Assembly: GCA_023144715.1 (NCBI GenBank)
Contig: JAGLFC010000103.1
Coordinates: 1 to 19,092, forward strand
Origin: Gammaproteobacteria bacterium
GTDB lineage: Bacteria > Pseudomonadota > Gammaproteobacteria > GRL18
Length of the DNA stretch: 19,092 nucleotides
Direction: 5' to 3'
The position numbers and the translations under genes are program-made. This document shows, in pieces, positions 1 through 7,550 of this stretch. How positions within the stretch are numbered: position 1 is the stretch's first letter; every line of letters begins with the position of its first letter. A model generated the notes under the pieces. It searched no databases. It had not been told where the DNA came from and was given only the letters and a program-made list of their open reading frames with translations.

Positions 1-357
1 TTGATCAGCCCAACATTGTAGATGGCCACTGTGATTTTCAATGCCTAAATCATCCTGTAATTCTTTAAAAATATTAATTAAAGATTTGGGGATTGGCTTA
101 ACATCAGGTAAGACAGAAAAGCACAAGCCATGTGCATGACCGAGAGTCGGATAAGGATCTTGTCCAAGGATAACCACCTTAACTTGTGTAGGTGTGACGC
201 TATTAAGAGCATTAAACCAAAGACTAGAATGAGGCAAGATGACCTTTCCTTGATCTTTTTCTTGACGTAAAAATGTCTTTAATACAGACATGTTTTCTGC
301 TTCTAATATATTATGTAAATTTTTTTTCCAGAGTTCATTCAATTCACCTGTGGACAT
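1..357 (-). CDS. ung: Uracil-DNA glycosylase, family 1 (N-terminal part, cut by window edge)
   Basis: Removes uracil from DNA as the first step of base excision repair in the cytoplasm. The open frame starts with ATG at 357 and runs off the window at base 1, giving 119 residues; the C-terminal part is missing. The water-activating loop GQDPY is at residues 65-69 with catalytic Asp67, followed by PTLGHAHGLCFSV, with Phe80 at the uracil-stacking position, and then a PKSLINIFKEL segment typical of the family. Many proteobacterial enzymes have GQDPYHGPGQ here; this one reads GQDPYPTLGH, close to the form I recall from actinobacterial Ung. A good Shine-Dalgarno (AAGGAT, 363-368) lies 5 nt before the ATG. 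It follows dctM by about 50 bp on the same strand, so it may be read through from the TRAP operon, but nothing links the functions. Confidence 0.93.
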   Translation of the reverse strand, partial: MSTGELNELWKKNLHNILEAENMSVLKTFLRQEKDQGKVILPHSSLWFNALNSVTPTQVKVVILGQDPYPTLGHAHGLCFSVLPDVKPIPKSLINIFKELQDDLGIENHSGHLQCWADQ

Positions 358-409
358 TTTTTATCCTTATTTTTTATTAAATAGATAATGATTAGAATAA
401 GAGGTTAAA

Positions 410-1669
410 TTATTGCCACCAAGTTGTTAACAATGGAATATAAGTAATCAATAATAACCACACTAACATAATCATCAAAAAGGGAAAAGTCGCACGAAAT
501 AGTGTAAGTATGGGTTGTTTAAAGCGTTGACTGGCAATAAATAAATTAATACCAACAGGAGGAGTCATATAACCAATTTCTAAATTGGCAAGAAAAATAA
601 TCCCCAGATGGACAGGATCAACGTTGTAACGCAAGGCTAAAGGAATAATCAGTGGTACAACCACCACAATGGCAGAAAAAATATCCATCATTGCTCCCAC
701 AATAAGTAAAAATAAATTTAATAATAATAAAAATTGTAATTGACTGTCAATGTGTCGTTCTACTACGTCCAATAATTTCATTGGTAATTGAGAATCAATT
801 AATAAATTGGTCAGTCCCATTGCCACCCCTAAAATAATTAAAATACTCCCAACTAAAGTGGTGGTATCAATTAAAATACGAGGGAGATCCCTGATTAAAT
901 GTACTTTTTTACTGATCATACTTTCAACAAATAAGACATAAATAGCGGTTAAAGCGGCTACTTCTGTAATAGTCACAAATCCCCCAAAAATACCTGTAAA
1001 AATAAGCACAGGTAACATCAGATCCCAAATACTTTCTCGTAAAGCTGTAAAAATTTTTTGCCAAGAAAAATCATGTTTAGGTGTCTTCAGTTTAGGGGCT
1101 GAATAAATACTAAAAAGCGATAACATAATCAGTAAAAGTAAACCTGGTAACATACCTGAAAGAAATAATTCATCAATACTGACACCCGATACAATACCAT
1201 AAAGAAGAATTGCCATACTAGGAGGAAAAAGTAAGCCCAGAGAGCCAGATGTGGTCAACAAGCCTAAACAAAAACGTTGTCGATAATGTGCCATTTCTAA
1301 CATGGGATAAAGCAAAGCACCTAAGGCGATAATAGTGACACCCGATGCACCTGTAAATGCCGTAAATGCCGAACAAGAAACAATGGTGACAATGGCAAGC
1401 CCACCCGGCATCCAACCTAATAAAGCGTTAAATAATTTCACTAAACGTCGTGTGCCATCACCAGAAGCAAGAATAATACCTGCCAGTGTAAATAAGGGAA
1501 TTGCCATGAGATTGGGTTGTGAGGCAAGACGATAGAGTTCAATAATAAGAATACTGGGATCAAGATCAGCAGAATAACTGGCTAATAATCCCCCAGCCCC
1601 CATAACAGCAAAGAGTGGAGTACCAAGAATGGCCAGTAATATTAAAATAATAACAACAAAAACAATCAT
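410..1669 (-). CDS. dctM: TRAP transporter large permease, DctM subunit
   Basis: Inner-membrane subunit that forms the sodium-coupled transport path of a tripartite ATP-independent periplasmic (TRAP) transporter. The 419-residue product is almost wholly hydrophobic and of normal DctM length, with about a dozen membrane segments. Family segments visible in order: PLFTLAG near residue 60, FTGASGVTIIALGALLYP near 105-122, GSLGLLFPPS near 142-152, a second half with EVAALTAIYV near 236, and the C-terminal VPLIIPLA and EIGYMTPPVGINLF. The ATG overlaps the dctQ stop as ATGA (1666-1669), which implies translational coupling. It is the last gene of the TatT-dctP-dctQ-dctM unit. The substrate cannot be read from the permease. 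Confidence 0.96.
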   Translation of the reverse strand: MIVFVVIILILLAILGTPLFAVMGAGGLLASYSADLDPSILIIELYRLASQPNLMAIPLFTLAGIILASGDGTRRLVKLFNALLGWMPGGLAIVTIVSCSAFTAFTGASGVTIIALGALLYPMLEMAHYRQRFCLGLLTTSGSLGLLFPPSMAILLYGIVSGVSIDELFLSGMLPGLLLLIMLSLFSIYSAPKLKTPKHDFSWQKIFTALRESIWDLMLPVLIFTGIFGGFVTITEVAALTAIYVLFVESMISKKVHLIRDLPRILIDTTTLVGSILIILGVAMGLTNLLIDSQLPMKLLDVVERHIDSQLQFLLLLNLFLLIVGAMMDIFSAIVVVVPLIIPLALRYNVDPVHLGIIFLANLEIGYMTPPVGINLFIASQRFKQPILTLFRATFPFLMIMLVWLLLITYIPLLTTWWQ

Positions 1670-2202
1670 AAAATCTCAGAGCAAGGAGGTTTATTATTCA
1701 TTGGTGGTTCAAGGATCACGCATTCATGTTCAAACCCTGTGAGGGTGAGCAACAATAAATGCAATGATAAAATAAAAAAACCCACAGGAAGGATCAGAGC
1801 TAAATAAACAGACCAACGCTCATTGGCGGGTGCGTAATGCCATTCATCCAACCAAAAAACACCTGCATACCAAGTAAATATAAGGCTGATAATAGCACTG
1901 AGTAAAAGTAAAGGACGAATTAATTTTTCTTGTTGATCAGTCGTTAAAAAGGTGGTCAAAATATCAATTTTGATATGACGATTTTGTTCAGAAACCAGTG
2001 CTGCACCCATAAAAATAATAAATAGAATTAAATGGCGACTGATGACATCCACTTGAGAAAAACCCATGTCAAAAAAATTACGAGCAATGATCTGTATGAT
2101 TGCTAAGACTAATAATAGTAATAAACTACTGGCAGCCACTATTTTTTCAAAAATAATTAAGCCATGCTTTATTTTAAAAAGAAGATTGAGTACAGCAGAC
2201 AT
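1666..2202 (-). CDS. dctQ: TRAP transporter small permease, DctQ subunit
   Basis: Small membrane subunit that pairs with DctM in TRAP transporters. The 178-residue product has four hydrophobic segments, the DctQ arrangement, with conserved-looking features such as ARNFFDMGFSQVDVISRHL after the first segments and a central HIKIDIL. An in-frame TTG at 2211 would add three residues, but it sits directly on the AAGG Shine-Dalgarno (2213-2216); the ATG at 2202 lies 10 nt after that site and is preferred. The AAGG also overlaps the dctP stop codon, so the two genes are almost certainly translated together. The C-terminus overlaps dctM by 4 nt. Confidence 0.92.
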   Translation of the reverse strand: MSAVLNLLFKIKHGLIIFEKIVAASSLLLLLVLAIIQIIARNFFDMGFSQVDVISRHLILFIIFMGAALVSEQNRHIKIDILTTFLTTDQQEKLIRPLLLLSAIISLIFTWYAGVFWLDEWHYAPANERWSVYLALILPVGFFILSLHLLLLTLTGFEHECVILEPPMNNKPPCSEIL

Positions 2203-2212
2203 TATTAACAAA

Positions 2213-2216
2213 CCTT
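2213..2216 (-). promoter_or_regulatory. Shine-Dalgarno that fixes the dctQ start
   Basis: AAGG on the minus strand, partly inside the dctP TAA stop. It is 10 nt from the ATG at 2202 and abuts the alternative TTG at 2211, so it supports the ATG start. Confidence 0.55.
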
Positions 2217-3249
2217 ATTGATTGGCATGAAATTTATCAAGTAGTGTCTTGGTTCGATTAAACATCTTTTTAGAAATATAATCGGATGCAATTAAATCTT
2301 GAGCTGCTTTATCACGAATGGCTAACATGGCTTGTTTTTCTTTTTCATTCCAATTCCACATAAACTGAATGCCACTGTTTTTTAATAAGGTAATACTGTC
2401 TTTATTATCACGACGTGTAATATGATTAATGGTTTCAGCGGTCTTTTTACCTGTTGTGGTTAATAATTGCTGTAATTCTTTGGGTAATTTTTTAAAGAAG
2501 CGATTACTGACCACTAACGCCCCAATCGCATTGGTCATAGAAATATGCGTTGCATACGATAATTTAGTATGCCATTGCATGGTTAATGCCCCAAAAGAAG
2601 AATTATAAACGGTATCAATACTGCCATGTTTAGCACTGAGCTGGGTATACACATCAATAATAGATAAGGGAACTGGAGAGACATCCGCCGCATTGGCAAA
2701 GGCTTCACCTACAGGATCGCCTTGCCAAAGCCAAATACGTCGTTGTTTGAGCTCAGCCAGTGAATTAATAGGTTTTTTAGAGAAGAAATGAATACTGCCA
2801 ATTTCGGGCCAGCCCAGTAGTTCAAAACCTTTATAACGAAAACCTGCTTCAATTTCAGGCATTAAATGATCACGGACATAATCAGATTCATCAGTATTTT
2901 TGAATAAAAAAGGCATTTCTAAGACACGAGCCGATGAATAAATACGCCCAATGCCATAGCCTGTAAAAAAAGCACCATGCAATTGACGACTACGAATTTT
3001 ACGTAACACATCAGGCTCATCACCCATCACACCACCGGGGTAAATTTTAAATGTTAAACGCCCCTGACTTTTTTGTTTTACTTCATCTGCCCAACGATTA
3101 ACTTCTTTCATCCAAGCCGTATCAGCAGGAACAAGTGTGGCAAATTTTAAGACATATTTTTTTTCTGCCTGAGCATTACTGGTGAATGCGAATACAGATA
3201 TGAATAATAGTGCATAGATAAAGTAATAATTAGGGTATTTTAAAACCAT
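2215..3249 (-). CDS. dctP: TRAP transporter periplasmic substrate-binding protein, DctP family (TatT-associated type)
   Basis: Periplasmic protein that captures the substrate and hands it to DctQM. The 344-residue product has a signal peptide (hydrophobic residues about 9-22, likely cleavage after AQA near residue 28). The mature part opens with LKFATLVPADTAW and holds VLEMPFLF (109-116), RRIWLWQGDPVGEAF (170-184), DVYTQL and IDTVY followed by QWHTK, all typical of the DctP fold. At the place where classical DctP proteins (SiaP Arg147) carry the substrate-binding arginine, this protein has Trp173; the WxW-GDP form fits the subfamily that travels with TatT. The ATG is preceded by AGGAAG (3254-3259) only 4 nt away and lies inside the end of the TatT gene (10 nt overlap). 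Ligand unknown. Confidence 0.94.
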   Translation of the reverse strand: MVLKYPNYYFIYALLFISVFAFTSNAQAEKKYVLKFATLVPADTAWMKEVNRWADEVKQKSQGRLTFKIYPGGVMGDEPDVLRKIRSRQLHGAFFTGYGIGRIYSSARVLEMPFLFKNTDESDYVRDHLMPEIEAGFRYKGFELLGWPEIGSIHFFSKKPINSLAELKQRRIWLWQGDPVGEAFANAADVSPVPLSIIDVYTQLSAKHGSIDTVYNSSFGALTMQWHTKLSYATHISMTNAIGALVVSNRFFKKLPKELQQLLTTTGKKTAETINHITRRDNKDSITLLKNSGIQFMWNWNEKEKQAMLAIRDKAAQDLIASDYISKKMFNRTKTLLDKFHANQ

Positions 3250-4139
3250 GTTTCTTCCTTTTTTAGGAGTAGGGAGGCTTTGTATTGGGCTATTTTATTG
3301 ATTAATGCTTGTTCGGGGTATAAATTATCACTGGCTTGAATAATCTCATTTAATAAATGATGAAATGCCTCTTGATCAAAGCGTTGGCGTTCCAGATACT
3401 GTGCTTGTAAAAGATTAATGATCAGTAATTTATTTTTATTAGCATGATTTGCCTGAGCAAAATGCTGTTCAGATAATTGATAATTACCACCGAGCATAGG
3501 CGATTTGCTACCATAATATACGCCAAAGAAAATATGTGCACCACTCATATAATAATGTTCATCTAACTCTAAGACTCGTTGCATAAACATCACAGTTTTA
3601 GGCAATTGTGCAAGACTGTGAGTATTATCTCGATTTAAATCAATGGATTTTGCCCAACAGGATGCTGCCCAAAAAAGAGCGGGAACTGCACTTTTATTCA
3701 GTGTATTCACTTTATCTTGCAGTGCGTCTAAATGACCCTCAAGGAATGTCTGATCAATGCCATAATCCGCTAAAACGACTTGTGTGTGCTGATAACAACG
3801 ATGATATAATTGTGCGGCTCGTTGAGGATTGCCTCTTTGAAATGAACCATGATCCATAAATCCATCTTCAATAAAACCAAAGGCATAGCCATAATAGGCT
3901 TGTGCAGCATATAGTTGTAACGTTTCATTATGAGGATCACTGATCAACATGCCTTCAATCAAACTAATATTAGCAGGCAATGCCTCTTGTGCTAATTGCA
4001 GATCACGTTCCTTATTCATGGCAATAATACCGCCTTCAATCAAGGGCATAGATGCTCGTACCGTGAGCTGGGAAATGGAGCAAGCATTTAATTGTATGAG
4101 TATGGCAATAAAAAAGCTGATTTTTAGAGTGTTATTCAT
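3240..4139 (-). CDS. TRAP transporter-associated TatT family lipoprotein
   Basis: Accessory T component of a subset of TRAP transporters, best known from Treponema pallidum Tp0956, a helical TPR-like lipoprotein that partners the binding protein. The 299-residue product begins with a lipoprotein signal peptide: hydrophobic SFFIAILIQL and a lipobox LNAC, with lipidated Cys20. The rest is alpha-helical in character (EGMLISDP, LQLYAAQAYYGYAFGFIED, ALFWAASCWAKSID), as expected for TatT. It is the first gene of the transporter operon and overlaps dctP by 10 nt. The residue after Cys20 is Ser, not Asp, so outer-membrane sorting is likely. The Shine-Dalgarno is poor (AAAGAA, about 14 nt away). Family identity rests on remembered sequence patterns plus the position next to dctP. 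Confidence 0.85.
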   Translation of the reverse strand: MNNTLKISFFIAILIQLNACSISQLTVRASMPLIEGGIIAMNKERDLQLAQEALPANISLIEGMLISDPHNETLQLYAAQAYYGYAFGFIEDGFMDHGSFQRGNPQRAAQLYHRCYQHTQVVLADYGIDQTFLEGHLDALQDKVNTLNKSAVPALFWAASCWAKSIDLNRDNTHSLAQLPKTVMFMQRVLELDEHYYMSGAHIFFGVYYGSKSPMLGGNYQLSEQHFAQANHANKNKLLIINLLQAQYLERQRFDQEAFHHLLNEIIQASDNLYPEQALINKIAQYKASLLLKKEETWF

Positions 4140-4225
4140 TATAAAAGTTCATGTTCTTTAAAATATAAAAGTAATCAAGTTATTTAAGTATATTAGAATA
4201 AAGTAATGATAAAGTATTGTTTTTA

Positions 4226-4265
4226 AGGATAAAATCAATCCTCTAGGATATGAAAGTCTGTCCTA
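4226..4265. repeat. Cluster of AGGAT/ATCCT inverted repeats in the TatT-rapA divergent intergenic region
   Basis: The 270 bp between the divergent TatT and rapA genes hold four alternating copies of one short word: AGGAT (4226-4230), ATCCT (4238-4242), AGGAT (4245-4249, part of TAGGA from 4244) and TCCTA (4261-4265). The middle pair forms the near-perfect palindrome ATCCT-CT-AGGAT, and each outer word can pair with its inner neighbour (loops of 7 and 12 nt). This could be an operator or alternative RNA hairpins. The region also has a TATAAC at 4323-4328 that could be a rapA -10 box, without a convincing -35. I see no open frame or RNA gene here. Confidence 0.4.
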
Positions 4266-4400
4266 TATTGCAATAGATTAAAGTCATTGAATGTGTATTT
4301 TTTTGTTGAAACTCAGGTTCATTATAACAATCCAGCACATGTTTAAGTTACAATATCGCTCTATTTTTTCTTGTTTATTATCTATTGAACTATTTGAGTT

Positions 4401-4404
4401 GAGG
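4401..4404 (+). promoter_or_regulatory. Shine-Dalgarno that supports the GTG start of rapA
   Basis: GAGG, 5 nt before the GTG at 4410. The resulting N-terminus (MEEFILGQRW) aligns with the E. coli RapA N-terminus (MPFTLGQRW), so this GTG is the start. Confidence 0.7.
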
Positions 4405-4409
4405 TCTTT

Positions 4410-7349
4410 GTGGAAGAATTTATTCTAGGTCAACGTTGGGTGAGTAATGCAGAATTGTCTCTGGGTTTGGGTATTTTAATAGAAGTTGAGCATCGTATTG
4501 TGACGATTAACTTTATTGCCAGTGGTGAAACAAGAACGTATGCCAAAGAAAATGCACCTCTCACACGTATTATTTATGATATAGGTGAACAAATAAATGC
4601 TATTGACGGTCTGTATTTTGAAGTGATGGATAGAACAGAAGTGGATGGCTTAATCATTTATCATGGTAAAGATACAGAAGGTTTACCCATCAGTTTAGAA
4701 GAGGGTCAATTGAATCATTTCGTGCAATTGAATCGTCCAGCGGAACGTTTATTTATTGGTCAGATTGATAAAAACTATTGGTTTAATTTACGTTATCAAA
4801 CCTTGCAAAAAAATAGAGTACTCAATCATAGCCCATTAGCAGGCTTAACAGGGTGTCGTACCACCTTAATTGCTCATCAATTATTTATTGCCCATGAAGT
4901 CGCCACTCGTTATGCGCCTAGAGTGTTATTGGCTGATGAAGTGGGTTTGGGGAAAACCATTGAAGCGGGTTTAATTTTACATCATCAATTATTACATGAA
5001 CGAGTACAGAGAGTGTTAATTGTTGTGCCAGAAAGTTTAATACACCAATGGCTAGTAGAAATGTTACGCCGTTTTAATTTGATGTTTAGTATTTTTGATC
5101 AACAACGTTGTCAAGTTAATAATGAAGAGGAAGAGGTAAACAATCCTTTTTTAGAGGCTCAATTAGTATTATGCAGTTTAGAATTTTTAGCAGAAAATCA
5201 GCAAGACTACCAAAATGCTCTTGGAGGTGAATGGGATTTATTAGTCGTTGACGAAGCGCATCATCTCCAGTGGTCAGAAGAAAAGTCTAGCCATGAATAT
5301 GATCTGATTGAACAATTAACACACAAAACAAAAGGGGTGTTGCTCTTAACCGCAACCCCTGAGCAATTAGGTATCGAAAGCCATTTTGCTCGTTTACGTT
5401 TACTTGATCCTGATCGTTTTCCCGACTTAAAGGCATTTATTGCCGAAGAACAAAGTTATCAACCGATTGCACAGGCAATAGATATTTTGATGTCTGGAAA
5501 AAAATTGGATCAGAAAACCAATGATTTGCTTAAACCCTTTTTATCTGAACTGTCTCAACACACGTTACCAGAACAAGACACTATCAGTGATAGGGATCGC
5601 ACCTTATTAATTGAACAATTATTAGATCGACATGGTACAGGACGGGTGTTATTTCGCAATACTCGTAATACCATTAAAGGCTTTCCCCGTCGTACCGTAA
5701 TGGCTCACCCTCAACCTTTGCCAGAAGCGTATCAAGATATTTTGCAAAAATTTTGTGACCCCTTCTTACAAGCAATTGAGTTAGAAGAAGAGGATGCTTT
5801 TTCTAATTTGATTCTTTTTCCTGAACTATTATATCAAATTGAAGCAGAACAGTTACAGTCTCCTTTAGATTGGACACAAGTTGATCCTAGAGTAGAGTGG
5901 TTATCTGATTGGTTATTAGAACAACGTCATATTGATCAAGAGGCTAAAATACTGGTTATTGTTGCTAATGCGTCCAGTGTGATTGATTTATCCAATACTT
6001 TAAAGAGGCAATATGGCATAGTGGCTGCCATCTTCCATGAAGGCTTGAGCCTTATTGAACGTGATCGTGCGGCTGCTTTTTTTGCTGATACAGAAAATGG
6101 CAGTTCTGTGTTGATCTGTTCAGAAATTGGAAGTGAAGGGCGCAATTTTCAATTTGCACACCAGATGGTGTTATTTGATTTACCATTAAACCCTGATTTA
6201 TTGGAACAGCGTATTGGACGTTTGGATCGTATTGGTCAAACTCAAACGATTCATATTCATATCCCTTATCTTCAAAATACCGCTCAAGAACGTCTCTTTC
6301 ATTGGTATCACTCAGGCTTAAATGCCTTTGAACAGACCTGTCCTGTGGGTAATAATGTCTTTACTCAGATGCAAGCACTCTTACAAACCGTATTACTAAC
6401 AGCACAGAGCGATAAGAGAGCATTATTAATTGAACAAACCCAAGCCTTATCTCACACACTTAATGATGCCTTACATAAGGGGCGTGATCGTTTATTAGAA
6501 TATAATTCTTGTCGTCAGCCAGAAGCCGATCAGCTTAAAGCATTGGCAGACAAAGAATCCACAAATCATGATCTCCGTCATTATATGGAGACGGTCTTTG
6601 ATGTCTTTGGTATTGATCATTCTGATCATAGTGAAGGGTGTTATATTATTACACCCACAGAACAAATGGTGGATGCTTTTTCTGGTTTGCCCGATGATGG
6701 AATGACCATTAGCTATAATCGCACTATTGCACTGGCGAATGAGGATATACAGTTTTTTACTTGGGATCATCCTATGGTGAGAAGCTCAATGGATAGGGTC
6801 AGTAGTGGTGAAATGGGTAATACCGCGATGACCACTTTAGAAAGTGATGGCTTAGAGATTCGTATTGCTCCGGGTAGTTTATTACTCGAATGTCTCTTTA
6901 TATTAGAAACCAGTGCACATCAAGACTTACAAGCGGATCGCTATTTACCCAGTAGTAGTATTCGCGTATTAATGAATGAGCAAGGTCAGGATTTGAGCCA
7001 ATATATTAAACCGAGTGATATAGGGATAATAGATGCAAAGAAAAAAGGCATTAAAAATAAGATTGCCCGACAAATTATTAAAGTGAAAGAAGAAGCATTA
7101 CGGGATATGATTAAGCAAGCTGAACAACAGTGTCAACAACAAACACCACAACTTCTCTCCGTGGCAAGAAAGGCGAGTCAACAAACACTCATGAAAGAAA
7201 TGAATCGTCTCAAAGCACTGGCTAAAGTTAATCCTAATATTCGTACGGAAGAAATTGATTTTTATGGACAACAATTGGATTCATTAGAGACTATTTTTGA
7301 TACCATTACACCACGATTGGATGCCTTACGTGTTATTATTGTGACTTAA
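4410..7349 (+). CDS. rapA: RNA polymerase-associated protein RapA (SWI/SNF2-type ATPase)
   Basis: ATP-dependent remodeller that binds RNA polymerase and helps recycle it after transcription. At 979 residues it is close to E. coli RapA (968) and matches it throughout. An N-terminal Tudor-like region starting LGQRW is followed by the ATPase core: Walker A DEVGLGKT (176-183), DEAHH (281-285), LLTATPEQLG, the RVLFRNTRN linker, then helicase C with GSEGRNFQFA (574-583) and the arginine-finger motif QRIGRLDRIGQ (600-610). The C-terminal RapA-specific part ends in RLDALRVIIVT, as in E. coli. All catalytic motifs look intact. The start is GTG with GAGG 5 nt upstream. The gene stands alone after a divergent promoter region and is followed 30 bp later by an acyltransferase frame on the same strand. 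Confidence 0.98.
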   Translation: MEEFILGQRWVSNAELSLGLGILIEVEHRIVTINFIASGETRTYAKENAPLTRIIYDIGEQINAIDGLYFEVMDRTEVDGLIIYHGKDTEGLPISLEEGQLNHFVQLNRPAERLFIGQIDKNYWFNLRYQTLQKNRVLNHSPLAGLTGCRTTLIAHQLFIAHEVATRYAPRVLLADEVGLGKTIEAGLILHHQLLHERVQRVLIVVPESLIHQWLVEMLRRFNLMFSIFDQQRCQVNNEEEEVNNPFLEAQLVLCSLEFLAENQQDYQNALGGEWDLLVVDEAHHLQWSEEKSSHEYDLIEQLTHKTKGVLLLTATPEQLGIESHFARLRLLDPDRFPDLKAFIAEEQSYQPIAQAIDILMSGKKLDQKTNDLLKPFLSELSQHTLPEQDTISDRDRTLLIEQLLDRHGTGRVLFRNTRNTIKGFPRRTVMAHPQPLPEAYQDILQKFCDPFLQAIELEEEDAFSNLILFPELLYQIEAEQLQSPLDWTQVDPRVEWLSDWLLEQRHIDQEAKILVIVANASSVIDLSNTLKRQYGIVAAIFHEGLSLIERDRAAAFFADTENGSSVLICSEIGSEGRNFQFAHQMVLFDLPLNPDLLEQRIGRLDRIGQTQTIHIHIPYLQNTAQERLFHWYHSGLNAFEQTCPVGNNVFTQMQALLQTVLLTAQSDKRALLIEQTQALSHTLNDALHKGRDRLLEYNSCRQPEADQLKALADKESTNHDLRHYMETVFDVFGIDHSDHSEGCYIITPTEQMVDAFSGLPDDGMTISYNRTIALANEDIQFFTWDHPMVRSSMDRVSSGEMGNTAMTTLESDGLEIRIAPGSLLLECLFILETSAHQDLQADRYLPSSSIRVLMNEQGQDLSQYIKPSDIGIIDAKKKGIKNKIARQIIKVKEEALRDMIKQAEQQCQQQTPQLLSVARKASQQTLMKEMNRLKALAKVNPNIRTEEIDFYGQQLDSLETIFDTITPRLDALRVIIVT

Positions 7350-7388
7350 ATCATATATTTTTTTTAGAAAAAAATAGTAATGACGACT

Positions 7389-7550
7389 GTTTTACGACTA
7401 TTATTTGAGATTCTCTTTTCTTTATTGCATGGTTTAGTCATTTATGTTGTTAGGGAAATAAATATGAAAACAAAATTTATTATTGCTGTGTTACGCCTAC
7501 TTTCTTGGATTCCCTTACCCATTTTGCATGGTTTAGCCATTATTATTGGT
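7389..7550 (+). repeat. Imperfect in-frame duplication of the acyltransferase 5' end
   Basis: Two copies of a 63-nt segment lie exactly 99 nt apart: 7389-7451 and 7488-7550. Both code for VLRLL followed, at the same spacing, by LHGL and a run of hydrophobic residues. By hand I count about 45 of 63 identical bases with no gap. The second copy is the normal N-terminus of the acyltransferase; the first sits upstream of the better start codon and in the same frame, with no stop between. It looks like the remains of a tandem copy or a partial duplication. Confidence 0.6.
7452..7457 (+). promoter_or_regulatory. Shine-Dalgarno favouring the downstream ATG of the acyltransferase
   Basis: AGGGAA, 6 nt before the ATG at 7464. 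The ATG at 7380, in the same frame, has only an A-rich stretch in front of it. This supports the shorter protein. Confidence 0.6.

Noticed and set aside
1335..1535. Open frame antisense to dctM, one of several such frames (also inside rapA, rsmB and fmt).
   Set aside because: Antisense or out-of-frame to a strongly supported gene, with no recognisable protein features or ribosome site.
4323..4328. TATAAC as a -10 box for rapA.
   Set aside because: No convincing -35 hexamer at proper spacing (only TTTTTG); such words are frequent in this AT-rich DNA.
4410..7349. Possibility that the SNF2-type ATPase is part of a defence system.
   Set aside because: It matches RapA end to end, including the N- and C-terminal RapA-specific parts, and has no defence genes around it.
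7356..7376. Perfect inverted repeat of T and A runs between rapA and the acyltransferase gene, looking like a terminator.
   Set aside because: The stem is made only of A-T pairs from homopolymer runs, so it would be unstable and is expected by chance in AT-rich spacers.
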